Below are positions 1 through 14,800 of a stretch of DNA of 64,000 nucleotides, one piece after another. Source of the DNA: Imbricaverruca yamaguchii (Eukaryota > Arthropoda > Thecostraca > Neoverrucidae); the NCBI GenBank assembly GCA_034440575.1, contig JAOTOL010001473.1, positions 17,501-81,500 of the forward strand. The letters run 5' to 3'. Made by a program: the position numbers and the translations under genes. How positions within the stretch are numbered: position 1 is the first letter of the stretch; every line of letters begins with the position of its first letter. The notes below the pieces were generated by a model. That model saw nothing but the letters and a program-made list of their open reading frames with translations, was not told the origin of the DNA and did not search any database.

Positions 1-2545
1 AACTGTCAAAGGGACTCTAAAAATACACAGGGTAACTCCAGTGAAGGCAAACATTGTCGTTGTGCGAGAACTTGCCATAAGTGAAGGAAGAGAGGTGATG
101 GTGGCCTGATTTGCTACAGGATTTAGGTTGAATGGTTAGCGTGACCTACATCGGCAGCTGATTTCCGTTGGTTTATGTGCGAATTACAATGTGAAGTGAG
201 CTAATGTTAAGTTATGCATTTTGTACCTCTGATAAGGCTCATTGTACCATCTCGTTAGCATTCGCAAATGTACATGTACTTTCCGGCTTGTTATTTGTGT
301 GAATAATAAATGAAGTGCTAAAACGTCCTGCCTGGTGTTTATAAATAATCTGCATAGTGTCCTCTCAATCCCACGGGGCCGCGGGAAGACAGCCGCCAGC
401 ACCCCTATCCCCCGTTGGCAGCAGCTGGCCGCGGCCGTTGCTGAACGACGCCGTATTGGGTAAAATGAGGCCGGACGGTTGGTGTTTGAAATTAAGTTTA
501 AAATATTTATAAGCCGATAACCACCTTTTTTATTGATGAAATATAGGTAATAATCAACGCTCTTTCATTAAAAAATATCCAAAATCACAATATCGAAGGG
601 GAAAATTGCTCAAGAGAACTTGGCATTTTTTAAAGTGTTATATTTGACATATATTTAATTGCTATGGTTTCGATAGTGATAAACGTTCATTCTGCATGGG
701 ATTGCAATCATTTTGATGTACAAACTCACCTACTTATCATTCAATGTAGCAGGGAAAAATCCTGCCAAACAAAGCCATGTATGCATCGAATGTAAAAATG
801 TCGCAGGCTGTAGCTCGAAAACCGGAAGTCGGAGAGACCTGAAAATGTCACAGGCGTGTTTAGAGCTGCTGATAACCCTATAGACTTATTTTCATCAAAA
901 TCTGAGATGTGGGGGTGCAAAATCGAAATTTTATTTGTCGATCTGTCGTGGAACGCCCCACATATGGGTACGGTGTTGGATTAAAATTTCACTTGAGGAA
1001 CTTACAAGCTATGTTAAGAAACATAGTTCCCACGGCGAATTCTGACATCCTACCGTGCTCGTTTCGACATCCAACACCTAACGAAGAACCATTATTTTAG
1101 CACTGGCTTACAGTCACCACGAAATAATCTAAAACCAAGGAGTGTTGGTTGTTGGATGAAGATGAGGCATTTGGATTTGGATGCAGCATTTGGATGCAGC
1201 ATTTGGATGCAGCATTTGGATGTAGCATTTGGCAGACTATTGAGCACTGAATAAATCAAAGCCTGGTATTCTCAATGATATCACTTCCTGAGATTGAAGA
1301 TGGTTAGTAATGGACATTGCCCAACAAGCTTCGAAAAACATTTCGTAAATTCAAACAAGCTTCGAAAACCACCATAGACCAAATTCAATAACTGTGTTGG
1401 GTTTTCACACTGAATTTTGTGTGAATAAACCTTTAGGTAACTTTTAAGTATTACAACTCACACTTTATGTCTATCAAAAACGTATTTAATTCACTGTCAC
1501 CTGACTAGCAGTCAGCTGACAGTGACTTAAATATTAAATCAGATTAAATATAATTAATGATATAAATCGCATTACCATAAATATAATTGCATAATGATGA
1601 TTATTGGGGTTTTAGGGTGCCTCAAATAATTACATAAGATTACCTAATTGGTAATCTTAAATGATGCCAATACGAAAAATGATGCCAATGAAATTGGTTT
1701 CGTGCTGCTATTAATACTTGTTAATACAAACAAAAATCAATTTTATATTCATGCTCTGCGAGAGAACACGTTTTTTTAACATGGATTTGATGGTAGCCTT
1801 GATATGACAAAATGCCGCTGTTTGGATTTCTTGATCTGGTAGTGGTGTACTTTGATTATTAAATATACTAGAGCTTAGGGTCGCATCGACTACATCGGTC
1901 ATGCAGCGATTATGAAATATACAATGCACAATTATACACAACATTTAGCAGTGAATGAACCAGAGCCTGGCAGTGTTAATCTTGTTGTTCGCTAGATTCA
2001 GGATGGTACGCAATGTATATTAACCTATGTGTGTTAACAATTTGATTGTAACCACCATGCTCTTGCTATCAATACCTGCTGATACAAAAGAAGTATTGAA
2101 GAAAAAACTAGGATTGCTTTCAATTCACGCCTTGGAGTGAACGAAGTAATTGAAAATGATATGAATTGCCAAGATGGTAATAATTTAACCGGCAAAAAAT
2201 CCGGTGGTACGACTTAATGTGGGAAAATACGCACTAGCAAGCTGGTCTATTGATTTGAATTCAGCGCATTTTATTCCGGCTCGAACCGAATTGGTCGCAT
2301 CAGAACTGTCGGGCCCGAGTTTCGATCTCAAAACGTTGGGCCACATCTACTTGACACTATGATCGGTATTTTCGTAAGCAGACGTGATGTAATTTTCGTT
2401 TCAGGGAACGACAATCACTAGGTCATGTGGTCCCCATGTAATCATATATACAAATACAACTAAACACATTGGGGTGACAAATGTCCGAAAACTAATGTTG
2501 CAGATTGATGGGTGACAATTATATTATACAGCAGCATATACGCAC
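1..2545. other. Probable GTF3C1 intron or flank, no exon found
   Basis: This AT-rich stretch lies downstream of the last recognised GTF3C1 exon. I see no open frame resembling the next part of the protein. It contains a 13-bp minisatellite (1165-1245) and one copy of the dispersed GGGGCGCATCGACT motif (about 1869-1907). Confidence 0.5.
1165..1245. repeat. 13-bp minisatellite
   Basis: GGATGCAGCATTT is repeated about four to five times head to tail, with a GGATGTAGCATTT variant at the right end. Confidence 0.8.
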
Positions 2546-2645
2546 CATTTCCCATTTGATAAAACGTTGAAACTCTGACATCTTCGCCACTTTTTTCAAG
2601 CAGTTGATGCTCTCAAACTGCTTGTAAAACTCAGAGATGAGCATT
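2546..2645 (-). CDS. GTF3C1: GTF3C1 coding exon 7
   Basis: The acceptor has a strong pyrimidine tract ending CATTCACAG (to 2646), and the donor is GTGCGT at 2545. The exon is 100 nt and its phase fits exon 6. It encodes KQFESINCLKKVAKMSEFQR and then FIKWEM, consistent with the next helical region of GTF3C1. Similarity here is weaker than in exons 1-6; the call rests mainly on phase and splice signals. Confidence 0.75.
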
Positions 2646-2771
2646 CTGTGAATGGAAAGCCAGTTAGGGGAAGGAAACCACCAAAAGTATGGCATATTTA
2701 ACCGGAGACACCTGTAGCATGCATGCACATGCATGCATATATAAATTACATATGTATACCTACATATCTGC

Positions 2772-2839
<68 letters not shown>

Positions 2840-5800
2840 ATAGATATATTAATATATTTAACCATTGCAATCAGTACCGACGATTCTGAATCATGTATGA
2901 AATGGCACACATAACGCATGAACAGAATGACGATTTAGAAATTCAGGCCTTTACCACATTTACACATTACCACACAGATTCCCAGCAGTCGATACCACTG
3001 AACTACACGTACTGTCGCGGTGGAGCTACTCCACTGGAATGACTCACGTATAATTTGGTTGCTGACGGAGTATGTCGGCAGTCTGCTCGATCATCAGCTG
3101 ATACTTGGGTCGAAACTCACGGAAGAAGCGAGGCAGGTGGTAGAGGCGACCCTGGCAGTTTTTGCCGTGACTGCCGCGCATGCAAAACCCCTGTCGCGCA
3201 CACCCGGCGAGGGTCAATGCATGCTGATAGGCACTTGTAATCTCGATCGACGGGAAACGGTTGGCAACATGCGGCTCGGAGAACAGTCAGCAGAAAAAAT
3301 CGCCTGAAGCTCGAATTTTATACACACCTCCACGCATTGGTGGCAAGGATCGGCTTAAACGTCTGACACCATAATTCACCTCACGTAGTACTCAGAAGGC
3401 ACTTCTGCTATAATTACTGCTGACCTAGCCAAAATGGATCAGCTAGAATAACCCGGTGGTTGCGCTGCTGATGGCCATACCTGTTTGGTGATCAATCGAT
3501 ACTCGAGCAGCTTTTTGCGCAGGTAGTAGAGGTTCTTGGGTGGCTCCTTAAGCACTCCCAATCCTAGGGTACCGACTGTAACCTCTCCGTGGAAACGAGA
3601 CCGGCCTGTCCACAACTATGGTCAGTGCCACCACGAGACTGTGGGGCCGGGAGTGTTCTCAGACACTGATGTCAGACACTACCCCGGAAGTGGGGCCAGA
3701 GTCAAGTCTGCAGCCGACCAAATGCAGGGCCCCACACTATCCCAGCACTGTGGTGTCGTAGAAGTAGATCGGCACCACACATCAGTAGCAGTGCTGTTCA
3801 CAAACACAACCGACATGTACCCAACATCGCAGCTTGAAACAAGCTCTTGTCCTGGGCTTTTGTGATCCATAAGACCCAAACCAGGCCACCTCATTCAGAC
3901 CCCAAACTGCACAGGGCCAATCTTCTTCTAGAGTAGACATGCAAGACAATCATCTCTCACAGCCAAGCAGTCTGGTAATTCTCATTGGTAATCCAGGAGT
4001 TCATGCTGTAAATGAGTCGGCGCCCAGTACGGATCAGATCCGAGACCAGAGTCAGCATGACTCTGGTGGGGTGACAGAAGGTCGGCGGTGCACGTCACAC
4101 CAGTGTCCTAAAATTACTTCACCATTAACTGTGTGGATGAAGAAAGAAGTTGCTGGGGAATAGTGAAAGATTGGAAGAAAATACAGGATCGCTACTTAAG
4201 GATTAAAAAAGCGGAATGCCTCACTTCAGTCACATGCATTTTACATTTTTTAGCAGTCGTGTGTGTAATGATTGCCCACACATGTAGCAAAATGGTAAAA
4301 ACCTAAGACAAGGATGAAATAGCACAATTCCATTAACTGTGAATTTCCAGGCCACATGGTCAATTATTTTACACTGCGTCGCACACACGCCCGTCGGTCG
4401 TGGCTTCACCACGCACCGTCCAGCGTCGGTACCAGTCTACCATCGCACTGTCCCTCAATAGCGTCACACAGTATCACACATCGGGGCGGCCACATTTACC
4501 GATACGTTACAGCAGGACGAACTGGCTGAGGTTAAGCTCAGAGACCACGTCTATGGCGTGGATGGGCACGGAGGTCACATTTACCGATACGTTCCAGCAG
4601 AACGAACTGGCTGAGGTTAAGCTCAGAGTCCACGTCCATGGCGTGGATGGGCACGAGCGCGGCGTTGCGCATCGCTTGGGAGGCGACGGCCACCAGGCGG
4701 CGCTCACCGAACCTGCGGCACGAGAACACGTCACACTGCAGCACAGGTTGACGCGCACTGACAGAGACAGACAGACGTCATACAACAGCACAGACAGGCG
4801 TCATACTGCAGCATAGACAGACGTCGTACTGCAGCACGGACGTCGTACTGTAGCACAGACAGACCTCATACTGCAGCACAGTCAGACGTCATACTGAGAC
4901 ACAGGCGGACCTCATACTGCAACACAGTCAGACGTCATACTGCAGCACAGTCAGGCGTCATACTGAGACACAGGGGGACCTCAAACTGCAAAACAGTCAG
5001 ACGTCATACTGCAGCACAGTCAGACGTCATACTGAGACACAGGCGAACCTCATACTGCAGCACAGTCAGACGTCATACTGAGACACAGGCGGACCTCATA
5101 CTGCAGCAAAGTCAGACGTCATACTGCAGCACAGTCTGACGTCATACTGAGACACAGGGGACCTCAAACTGCAGCACAGTCAGACGTCGTACTGAGACAC
5201 AGGCGGACCTCATACTGCAGCACAGTCAGACGTCATGCTGCAACATACCGTGCATGGTCACGGACGAACACAGACAGACCGTTCAGCAGTTGTCCTGCTG
5301 AGGCGGTGAGGACGACTCACCTTTGCGCCGCCTCGTTAAGAGTGAGATGCTCCACATCACCGGTGACCAGCCGCCGGTCACGGTAGGTGGCACACGAGCC
5401 GCGTACCGCATTGGCGATGTCATCGACAGCCGAGAACGGGTACGGGTCGAGTGGCAGCACATTCTGTTGGCACAGTCGACTGTGTTGGTGGGAGGCGACC
5501 CATCGTGCCTAGTGGTCGGACGATTGTTGCGGTTGTTGTGATGGTGATTATTGCGCCATGACGTTGATGTTGGCACGTTATGCTGCTAAAAGTCACAGGT
5601 GGCTGACGCTAACGGAGGTGGCGCGACTGTCGGTGACATCATGGTGGTGGTTGTTGGTTTTACGACACGTCGATCACTGAGTCATGTGGCGTCGCCAACA
5701 TCTCACGCTGATTGGTCGCGGGCGAAGAGTTGCGATAGGTGAGACTCGAACCCACAATCGTTCTATCGTGAGACGGGTAACTTACTCCTAGACAACTCAT

Positions 5801-8800
5801 CTCCTGACGTCATGGTGAACATAGCGATGGTGCGCCGCTGCTATAGACACAGTAGCCGTGTACCAGTAAACTCACAGACTACCTTTCCGGGAGTGAGAAA
5901 ATTATTCGCTTGTTACCGTTGTGTCTTCAGTTGATGATTCAAATTCAATAAAGCACAGGGTTTCTTCAAACTTGATACCGCCAAGCAAAGTAAATGCATC
6001 ATATAAATACCACAGAAAGTGAGAGAACCCGGGAGAAACGAACTATTCGATATGAAAATGTGAACGACATTCCCATTAATGCCAGTTATGCCAGGTGATT
6101 GGTGGCACAGCTCACCGCCCACAGACCATCGGTTGTAGCCTGGACAAGTACGTGGGACAATTCACCTGCCACAACCCTCTGAGAAAAATAGATAGGTCAT
6201 ACAGTTTAGAGTAGAATTCTCCATTATTTTTCGTCTGTCCAGTCACGTTAACAATATGTGCCTCAATCATAGTCTGAAATATCGCCCTATGGGCACCTGA
6301 AAGAATTCATAGTAATTACCAGGTTTTAGCATTTATGGCACAACATTGTTCGTTGTTTCACAGTGTCCTAAAATTACTTCACCATTAACTGTGTGGGTGA
6401 AGAAAGAAGTTACTTGGGAATAGTGAAAGATTGGAAGAAAATAAAGGATCGCCACTGAAGGATTAAAAAAAAGCAGAAAGCCTTTCACTTCAGTCACATG
6501 CATTTTACATTTTTTTAGCAATCGTGTGCATAATGACTGCCCACACATGTAGCAAAATGGTAAAAGCCTAAGACAAGGATGAAATACACAATTCCATTAA
6601 CTGTGAATTTCCAGGCCACATGGTCAATTATTTTACACTGTTGTTTCATCACCATTAATACTGGCACTTTGGAGGACCCGCCTTGCTCCGCCATGCTACA
6701 TCTTCTGCTGGGTCGCCCACTTCGCCATTGACGCCCACAGTTTCACAGTGCGTAACACACGTGGCAGAAGTCACTGTCAACGAATTATCGCGTCGTGAAA
6801 TTGATCCACTCAGTGTTGTAAAGCATTGAAACGGGGGCGAGGACGGCGGAGTGGTTAAGGTGTTCAACTCTGGGTACAAAAGTTACCGGGTTCGATAACC
6901 GGACCGCTCGGGACATTTCCCAATTCCGCGGTCCACCGGCAAAACAGTGTGAGCGGAGCCATCAGCCGTAAATTTGAATAAAGTGTGTCGTGAATCACAC
7001 AATACAGCAAGCAAACACACCGTCACATACAGCATGAGAAACAAATGGTTTATCACTAAAAGCTGCATGCTTCGCTTCATGCGCAGCATTAATCATAATC
7101 AGGTGTACTATATTTGGGAAAACACTTTTGCAAAAGTGACAGGGTTAAACCTTCATGGAAGATATTCAAGATAAGAAAATGTAGCACGTTCGATTTTCGT
7201 TTAGTTAAGAACATTGGAAATTGTCAGCACATCACACAGATGTATGACACGTTTTTATCACAAAATTTTGAGTGGCCAATTGCTCTCATTTCATTTTAAT
7301 GGCAAAGTGACAGGGTGAAATAATTTGATAATAAAACTAACTTAACACCATAAGAAAGCTTGTTTCAATGTTGTTCAAATTTGGCCATTGGAAATAACTT
7401 GCACCTTCTCTAGAAATAAGAATATACCATTAATCCGAGCAAGTCCACGCTGGTGGTGTTCCTTCACGAACGCCCCACCAGATAGGCGCCACCGGTATTA
7501 TGTCCGCTCATGACGCCTAGCGTACAATCGTGGTTCCGGGCGACTGCGGCGGCTGGCCGCACGTCTACGCACTGCTTGAGACTGCCTAATTGTGGAGGGA
7601 CCTGCTGCCAAATCGCGACATGCCTTTGCTGGGCGATTTTTACAATGGCAAGTCTGTTATACATGCTGGCAAAAAAAAAACGCATTCTGCAGGGATGTGT
7701 GCCAAGACCGATTGCTGGCCGACTGTTTGCCGCAGGGACTATCCAATGGTACCGTGGGCACTGCACCGAGTTGGGTAACAACTGCGGGTCATTTTCGTCT
7801 CACAATGGTGTTTGGGTGCAGCCCAAACAGTGCGCCAAGCAGAGCCGATTCTATGGATGGCGGCATGTACCGCCTCGTGTGACGACAGCCGATTCTATGG
7901 ATGGCGGCATGTACCGCCTCGTGTGACGACAGCCGATTCTATGGATGGCAGCATGTACCGCCTCGTGTGACAACATGGGGGATAGGGTAAGCCGATTCTA
8001 TGGATGGCAGCATGTACCGCCTCGTGTGACGACAGCCGATTCTATGGATGGCAGCATGTACCGCCTCGTGTGACGACAGCCGATTCTATGGATGGCAGCA
8101 TGTACCGCCTCGTGTGACGACAGCCGATTCTATGGATGGCAGCATGTACCGCCTCGTGTGACGACAGCCGATTCTATGGATGGCGGCATAACCGTCTCAT
8201 ATGACGACAGCCGATACTATGGATGGAGGCACGTACCGGTTCGTGTGACGACAGCCGATTCTATGGATGGCAGCATGTACCGCCTCGTGTGACGACAGCC
8301 GATTCTATGGATGGCAGCATGTACCGCCTCGTGTGACGAGAGCCGATTCTATGGATGGCAGCATGTACCGCCTCGTGTGACGACAGCCGATTCTATGGAT
8401 GGCAGCATGTACCGGTTCGTGTGACGACAGCCGATTCTATGGATGGCAGCATGTACCGCCTCGTGTGACGACAGCCGATTCTATGGATGGCGGCATAACC
8501 GTCTCATATGACGATAGCCGATACTATGGATGGAGGCACGTACCGGTTCGTGTGACGACAGCCGATTCTATGGATAGCAGCATGTACCGGCTCGTGTGAC
8601 GACAGCCGATTCTATGGATAGCAGCATGTACCGGCTCGTGTGACGACAGCCGATTCTATGGATGGCAGCATGTACCGGTTCGTGTGACGACCAGCACGAC
8701 AGGCGGCAATCGTGGACGGTATAGGAACCCGGCTAATGCAAGCAATGACGTTTCTGAACTTGTGCCGTGTTTGGAGTCAGATTCAACCGTGAACAACGAT

Positions 8801-11800
8801 GGAAGGAGCCGCGTTCTACTAGCGCACGGTCGGCGGTAGCGTATGGCGTGTGCACCGACATGTGTGCCTGCGAGCTTGCCAACTGCCGTGGCTACACGGC
8901 CGTGTTTGGCACGCGGCGACTCATCCAGTGGCTGGCGGGCTGTAGCGGACTGCGTCCATTCGGGGTGTCCAGTGCACTGAAACTTGTCAAATTCGGGCGC
9001 TTAAAAAGTCGACTTGAATGTTAAACCAACGGCTGTCGGTAGAGTTGTGAACTACTCGCCACCAGGTCACTCAGGTTCCTGGCTGGCCAGGCTTTGGCGC
9101 GATCACAGCGCAACTGTGCCCGTCTGTTGACCGACACTGCCAGCTTTCACCCTGTGCCACTCGGACGTTTGCGGCTGAGCCGGCCGCCAATATGTGAAGT
9201 AGCTTTCTTTTTGCTGGAGCAAAAATCCGAAAACGCATGTTGAATCAATCGGGTGTGGACGCACAGTGGATCCATGCATTGGCCGTGCCCTCTCAAACAT
9301 CCCCCACCTCCTCCATAGTTACATCAGGAGGGTGGGGTAGTTCTGTTATGCTCCGCTGTTTTAGAGTGATGAGACACGGTGAACGTAAAAGGAACACAAT
9401 TTTGCTTTTATAGAAGTAACATCAGCGAGATGATCGGGCGCCTGGATACAGGCATGCTGAATGGAATGTTCTGGAGAATAGGTGCCATTTCCGACTTCGA
9501 AGCTGGAGGGGTCAAGTGCCTCCAGCTGTTATGTGCATTGGGTACTTCTTGGCATTTGTACCCGATCAGCATGTTTTTGCATAGGTGTAGGAACGGGGGG
9601 ACAGCCATGCCCTGATCCCCCACACTTTTCACGAAAGCTTAATATGAATGTTATGGCGATGCATAGTAAAAAATGTACTTCAAAAATGGTTTTGGTCCCC
9701 CACTTTTTGAGAGGTTTACACGCATCTGTGTTCTTGGAATGAAACACGTTCTATTGACCATTGCTTCTTCCCAGGTCGTACACCTTCAGTCAATTGACGG
9801 TTATTGACTGACACTGTCTCCTGTAACTCACGGAAATGTTAAAGCAGTCTCTACAGGGAAAAACTACTCCAAACTAATAACTCAATTTCACGATCATTGC
9901 ACACCTTCTAGATGGCAAATATCAAGGACCTAGTACAACAAGATGCTCCTGATCTTGTGGTTGGTTATTGGTTTTACGACACATCGACCGTTGAGTCATG
10001 TAGCGTCGCCATTCTCTTACGCCGATGGGCCGCGGGCGAAGAGTAGCGAAAGCTGAGACTCGAACCCACAATCTTTCTAGTGTAGACGGGCAAATTACTC
10101 CTGAACTACTCTTCCACCTCCCGGTCTTGTGGATTTACTTAACGTGGGCATTTTTTTTTTACTGCACACTATTTCAACATACGACACGTGCTAATATTAT
10201 TCCAATCCTTGGTATGTATCCTCTGCTCATACCCTATATTCAATGGGTCGTCTTGTATGCTTTCCTGTGCTATGAAGGCCTTCGCTACCATGCCAACAAG
10301 ACATCGAATTGTTCAGATAGCCATAGCCTCTTCTTTTCGGAAACTAGACCATTGGCTTTCTGGTTACTGTTGCTGGCTGCATGAAACTGTTTGATCTTCC
10401 CAGCACCCCGTGCAGGGTAGTCTTGTTAACACGCGTGTTGTCAGGCTTCCCGCCGTGGCACGTCGTGCACACGGCGGGGCTACGCTCATTTCTCCGGCCC
10501 GATAAACAAAGGACTGCTCCGATGGCACGAGGTGAGGTCACGCCCATGGGGCGTGCCGCCGGATCAACAACCTGCATAGATGTTAATTACGCTCGGGGTG
10601 GCGGTGGATTGGTGCTTGTGGCGCGCCGACTGCCCGGACCATTTTACCGACTACGCCCTTGAAACCGATGCCGTGGGCGCTAGTCGGTCAGCGTTAATCC
10701 AGCGACACCGAGCACGCTCTGCTTTACTGTTATCTCCTGGGTAGAAGGCGACCGAGAAGTCTGCTCCAGGTCAGACTCACACCAAGGGGACGCAAATCAG
10801 ATGCATTAGCTGACTGCGTCACCGAGGTAGTCGTGCTTAATTTATTTACCGGCTCCACGACGATTCCGTAGTCCTGATCCAGATGTTCAAATCGGTTGAA
10901 GGGCACATAATCTGGTCTGCTGTCGGGGAGCTGATAGAAGTCTATCTCCGTGTAGGACTTCAACACCTTCCAAATGAACTTCTTGCTGTCGTCGTCGATT
11001 TTCAGTGGAAATTGCGGCTGCTTAGACAGACGAATCCAAAGAGCTGAAACAACAACCACAGGCATATTCAACTTATAGCCATCGCGTTTTACTTCACGTA
11101 TACATTTACGTGTATCCCATGCTACACCGTACACATTTACAGGCATCTCATGCTGCACCGCATACATTTGCAGGCATCTCATGCTGAATCGAGCGGGGAA
11201 AGTTCCCCTTCCTGGCTTCTTCTTTGTACATGGTATTTGCACATGACAAATGAGAAGCATGACATTGCAGGGATCAAGTAAGCGACTACATAGGAGTAAA
11301 TCAAGAGTATTAGCTGGTTGCTCATTAAAAGCTGGTTGCTCACTGAGCTGGTTGCTCATTAAAAATCCATGTCTGCAACTTGAAGGTGTAAGTAGCGTCC
11401 CACCGATTGTAAGTTGATGGTCTTCAAACTACTGTCCTGTCTTCCCGTTTCTCACGCCACTAATTCACTGTCTGTCCGCTCAAACATCTTCGCCATCCTC
11501 CTTCCATTCCACCGGAACTCTCGCTTTTGCTGTCACCCTGCTGTCTATTTGAATTCAAATTCTTCTTCAATTATTCTTGTTCATTGGGAAATAACCATGA
11601 AGGTTCACCAACAAACCAACGCATGGGGTTTGAAAGGAAAACAAGCACCTTCACTCGTACGTACCTCACAAATATTTCTGATGGTATGTCGGTTCCGTTA
11701 GTACTCGCACGTCCGGCGGCCCGCGCCAACTTCGCATGTCAGGGGAGGGCAGATGTCTGCCCCCTAAGATCTCTAGAACTATGCTAGCTAGCAACAAACG

Positions 11801-14800
11801 GAAAACGGCGTTGGATAGCTGGTGACAGGCTCCATCGAAAGTGTTTGGACAAACCGCGAACGCTATTCGACAGTCCTTGAAATGTGCTATCGACAATAGG
11901 CGGTGTGATTTAAGGTCAGGTCAACCGAAACTATGACCTCGGGTCGTCAAGGTCATGAAGTAGCCTAGGGAGGGCATGTAAGGTATCAATCGACAAGTCT
12001 TGGGGATACAAGCACAATGACGGTAACTTCAGCCTTCTAGCTCAATGCAGTACCATACAACGTGCAGACATGTGCTAGTGATTTCAGGTGACCTCAGATG
12101 GCCTTGGTGAGGTCACTGAGCATAAATGTCAGCGGTAGCATCGAGCATAGCTTCGAACTACACGCCACAACCGCTTTGAGGTCATTTCGAGAGCAAATAT
12201 GTAACTAGGAAACATTTGTATATTTTACCATAGCCCTATAATGGGGGAAGCCGTGGCTGCGACCTGACCTCAGGTCAATGCTACGGGAAAAAAGAGATAT
12301 ATGATGGTGCCTGATGAGATCATGACGTGAAGCTTGTTTAGTTTAGTTTGTTTGTGTGTGAAGTTTGTATGTGAAGTTTAGAAGCTTGAAATAAATCGCC
12401 CAATTATTGTGGAAGTTACGCCACCTAGAACACTGAGGGACGTTGGGTCACTTCGCCTGACCTGGTGACCTGACCTGAGATATAGGTCAATATATAGGAG
12501 ATACAGAACTATATAGGAACTTAAAATTGACTTTCCATCACAGAAAATGTGTTCCATTGGCTACTGGCCATCTGTACCTCTGAAAAAATATTATATTCAT
12601 AGGCCTACATATGTTTGAATGCATACGAAATTTCAAAACTAACTCGTTGAAAAACTTCCACAGATTAAAAATAAAATATCCTAGGCCAAAGAGATGCGCC
12701 CGGACGAGTTATTTCAGATGCCGCCTTAAAATCATCTGTCAATTGCTATTTACTATCTCAAAAAGCAATTTCTAGAAATTCAAGCCATTTGACCATTACC
12801 ATAGGTGATGCCTACCAGAATTGGAAGTGACCATTTTTTAACTTTTGCCATCCAAAGAATTATACACTCCTAAAATAAATACACTTCTTGCATTGCTGGA
12901 TAGAGACATGCTTAACGAACAATACACAACTAGGTGTCATTATGCAATAGTGATAAGTTGGATGGAGAGGAAGCAGCATGCTATGGGACCCATACTATTT
13001 GGTGATCTATGGCTGATAAAATCCTCTTCCAGTCTCCGTAATCATCACACCATAAAAAATCCTCTTCCAGTCCTAGTAATCATTATACTGTTAAGTCACG
13101 CTGGGTCCCCTATCACATAAAATGTCCAACATAACTAAGAAAAATGCACACTTGTTATTTCATGTCATCTGCCGGAACAATCCATGAGGGGGCAGTAGTG
13201 GAGCCGAAAATGAGATGCCAGCCAGATTGGAGGAGTACCAACTTGCTAACATGCACAAGTACAACAGATGTCAAAATATGGATCAATGCAGTCTGCATAT
13301 GACCTTAATGCCACTGATCATTCCATATTCCATAACATTCCATAGCATTCCATGTGTGCATATGTAATTGTTTGTTGCAGTGCAGATGAATTAATAAACA
13401 GCCACCCATGCCTTCATGTGTATGTTCTTTATTTGTTTTTAAAAAACCTCAGAACAGAGTCCAAATGTGCCCAGAAGAATGCATGGCTGAACACTGAGGG
13501 CCAGAGTGGCATCCACACAACTGGTAAGCTGCAAAGGGTAGCATTTGCACAAAATACCAAAAATATTGTGGATGAGCCATGTTTTGCCATGGCATAATAA
13601 TTTTCATGGCCATTATTACCTGTCCACAATACAAGTTTTACACACATCGTGTATACAAGCATACAAACATTTTATGTTTCGCTAAGTTATGCTAGATTAA
13701 GATTGTTTTGTAAGTTGTTATCAAATTTCTTTGGGGATCTTTCAAGATTTAACAGTTTGCTTACAGAAGAAAAAAATCGTCCCGGCTAGCATAGGCTGTT
13801 AGGTTAGAATATGTTGTTTAATTTGAATTTTAATGAAAAAATTGTTTATACATTTTCCATTAAGAAATTGCTAAGAAATCCAGAGCTAGGCTGCATCTTT
13901 TTTCTTCATTTTGAATATTACGTTTCACGCTACATTGCCCAACCAACTCCAAGCCACTGCTTGGTTGTCACTTTGCTACCCAACTGCACTTGCAAAAATA
14001 TGTTAGGTTGCATCATGTAGGTACATTATGAACATGTGCACATTCATAAGCATTACATAAATTCCAAGGAATAATAACAACTTCAGATTTACGTTTTTTG
14101 TAATGCACTGACAATCCTCTAAGCTTCATTCTGATCCAATTATTCATATCTTCCCATAATCCTGATAATGATCAATTGATAAAAAATCCCCCGTAATTCT
14201 GTTGGCGGTTTCCTTCAACTTATTGCTAATTTTTGGTATTTTATAGCATTCATGGTGCGAAATGAGACGCTAATTTCCTCTCGTCCGTGACTTCTGCTCG
14301 TCGGTTTTACAGCGGCAATTTTCCCGCCCGTCTAGTCGCTTTTGATCCTTCCAAGTAAATCCTTGATTCAACTAAACATTCCAGACATGAACTAAAAAGT
14401 GCATTGAAATACATTTAGCATTAATAAGAATTGATATGAATAAATGCTCTCAGCTTCTTTCATTTAACAAATTGTTTCATGGTCGTGAGAATAAAGGGTT
14501 TTAGACGGATTGCTTTAGTGTAATCTTCGTTACACCATTTTATATTCCGAAACCCACATCCCAATATTTGGCAAGTAACATTTTAGACCCTCCCATATAT
14601 CAGTCGGTGCACGGACGTCCCGCTCGTGAGGTGTGTTGTGAATATGTATTAGTTGTGCGGTGTGAGCAAGTCAGGAGTGACAGGTATGGATATATACACT
14701 TGGTTCCCATTGATTAAGTATACTTCTGTGATCATTTTCTCTAACATTGCTTAGGAAGTTGGCTTATAAGTCATCCACGTGGCGTGGATGACTTCAGACG

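Noticed and set aside
2689..2914. Ile-Tyr repeat peptides.
   Set aside because: Translation of a (TA)n microsatellite.
3020..3307. Plus-strand ORFs over 3.0-3.3 kb and 5.3-5.5 kb.
   Set aside because: They are antisense shadows of GTF3C1 exons 6 and 3, which have phase-consistent splicing on the minus strand.
7844..8690. CRISPR-like repeat array.
   Set aside because: Units are contiguous with no unique spacers, and the genome is eukaryotic; it is a minisatellite.
10850..11359. A 209-codon minus-strand ORF as a single-exon gene.
   Set aside because: Only the part up to 11043 matches GTF3C1. A clear acceptor lies at 11045-11044 and exon 1 is at 16875-16965.
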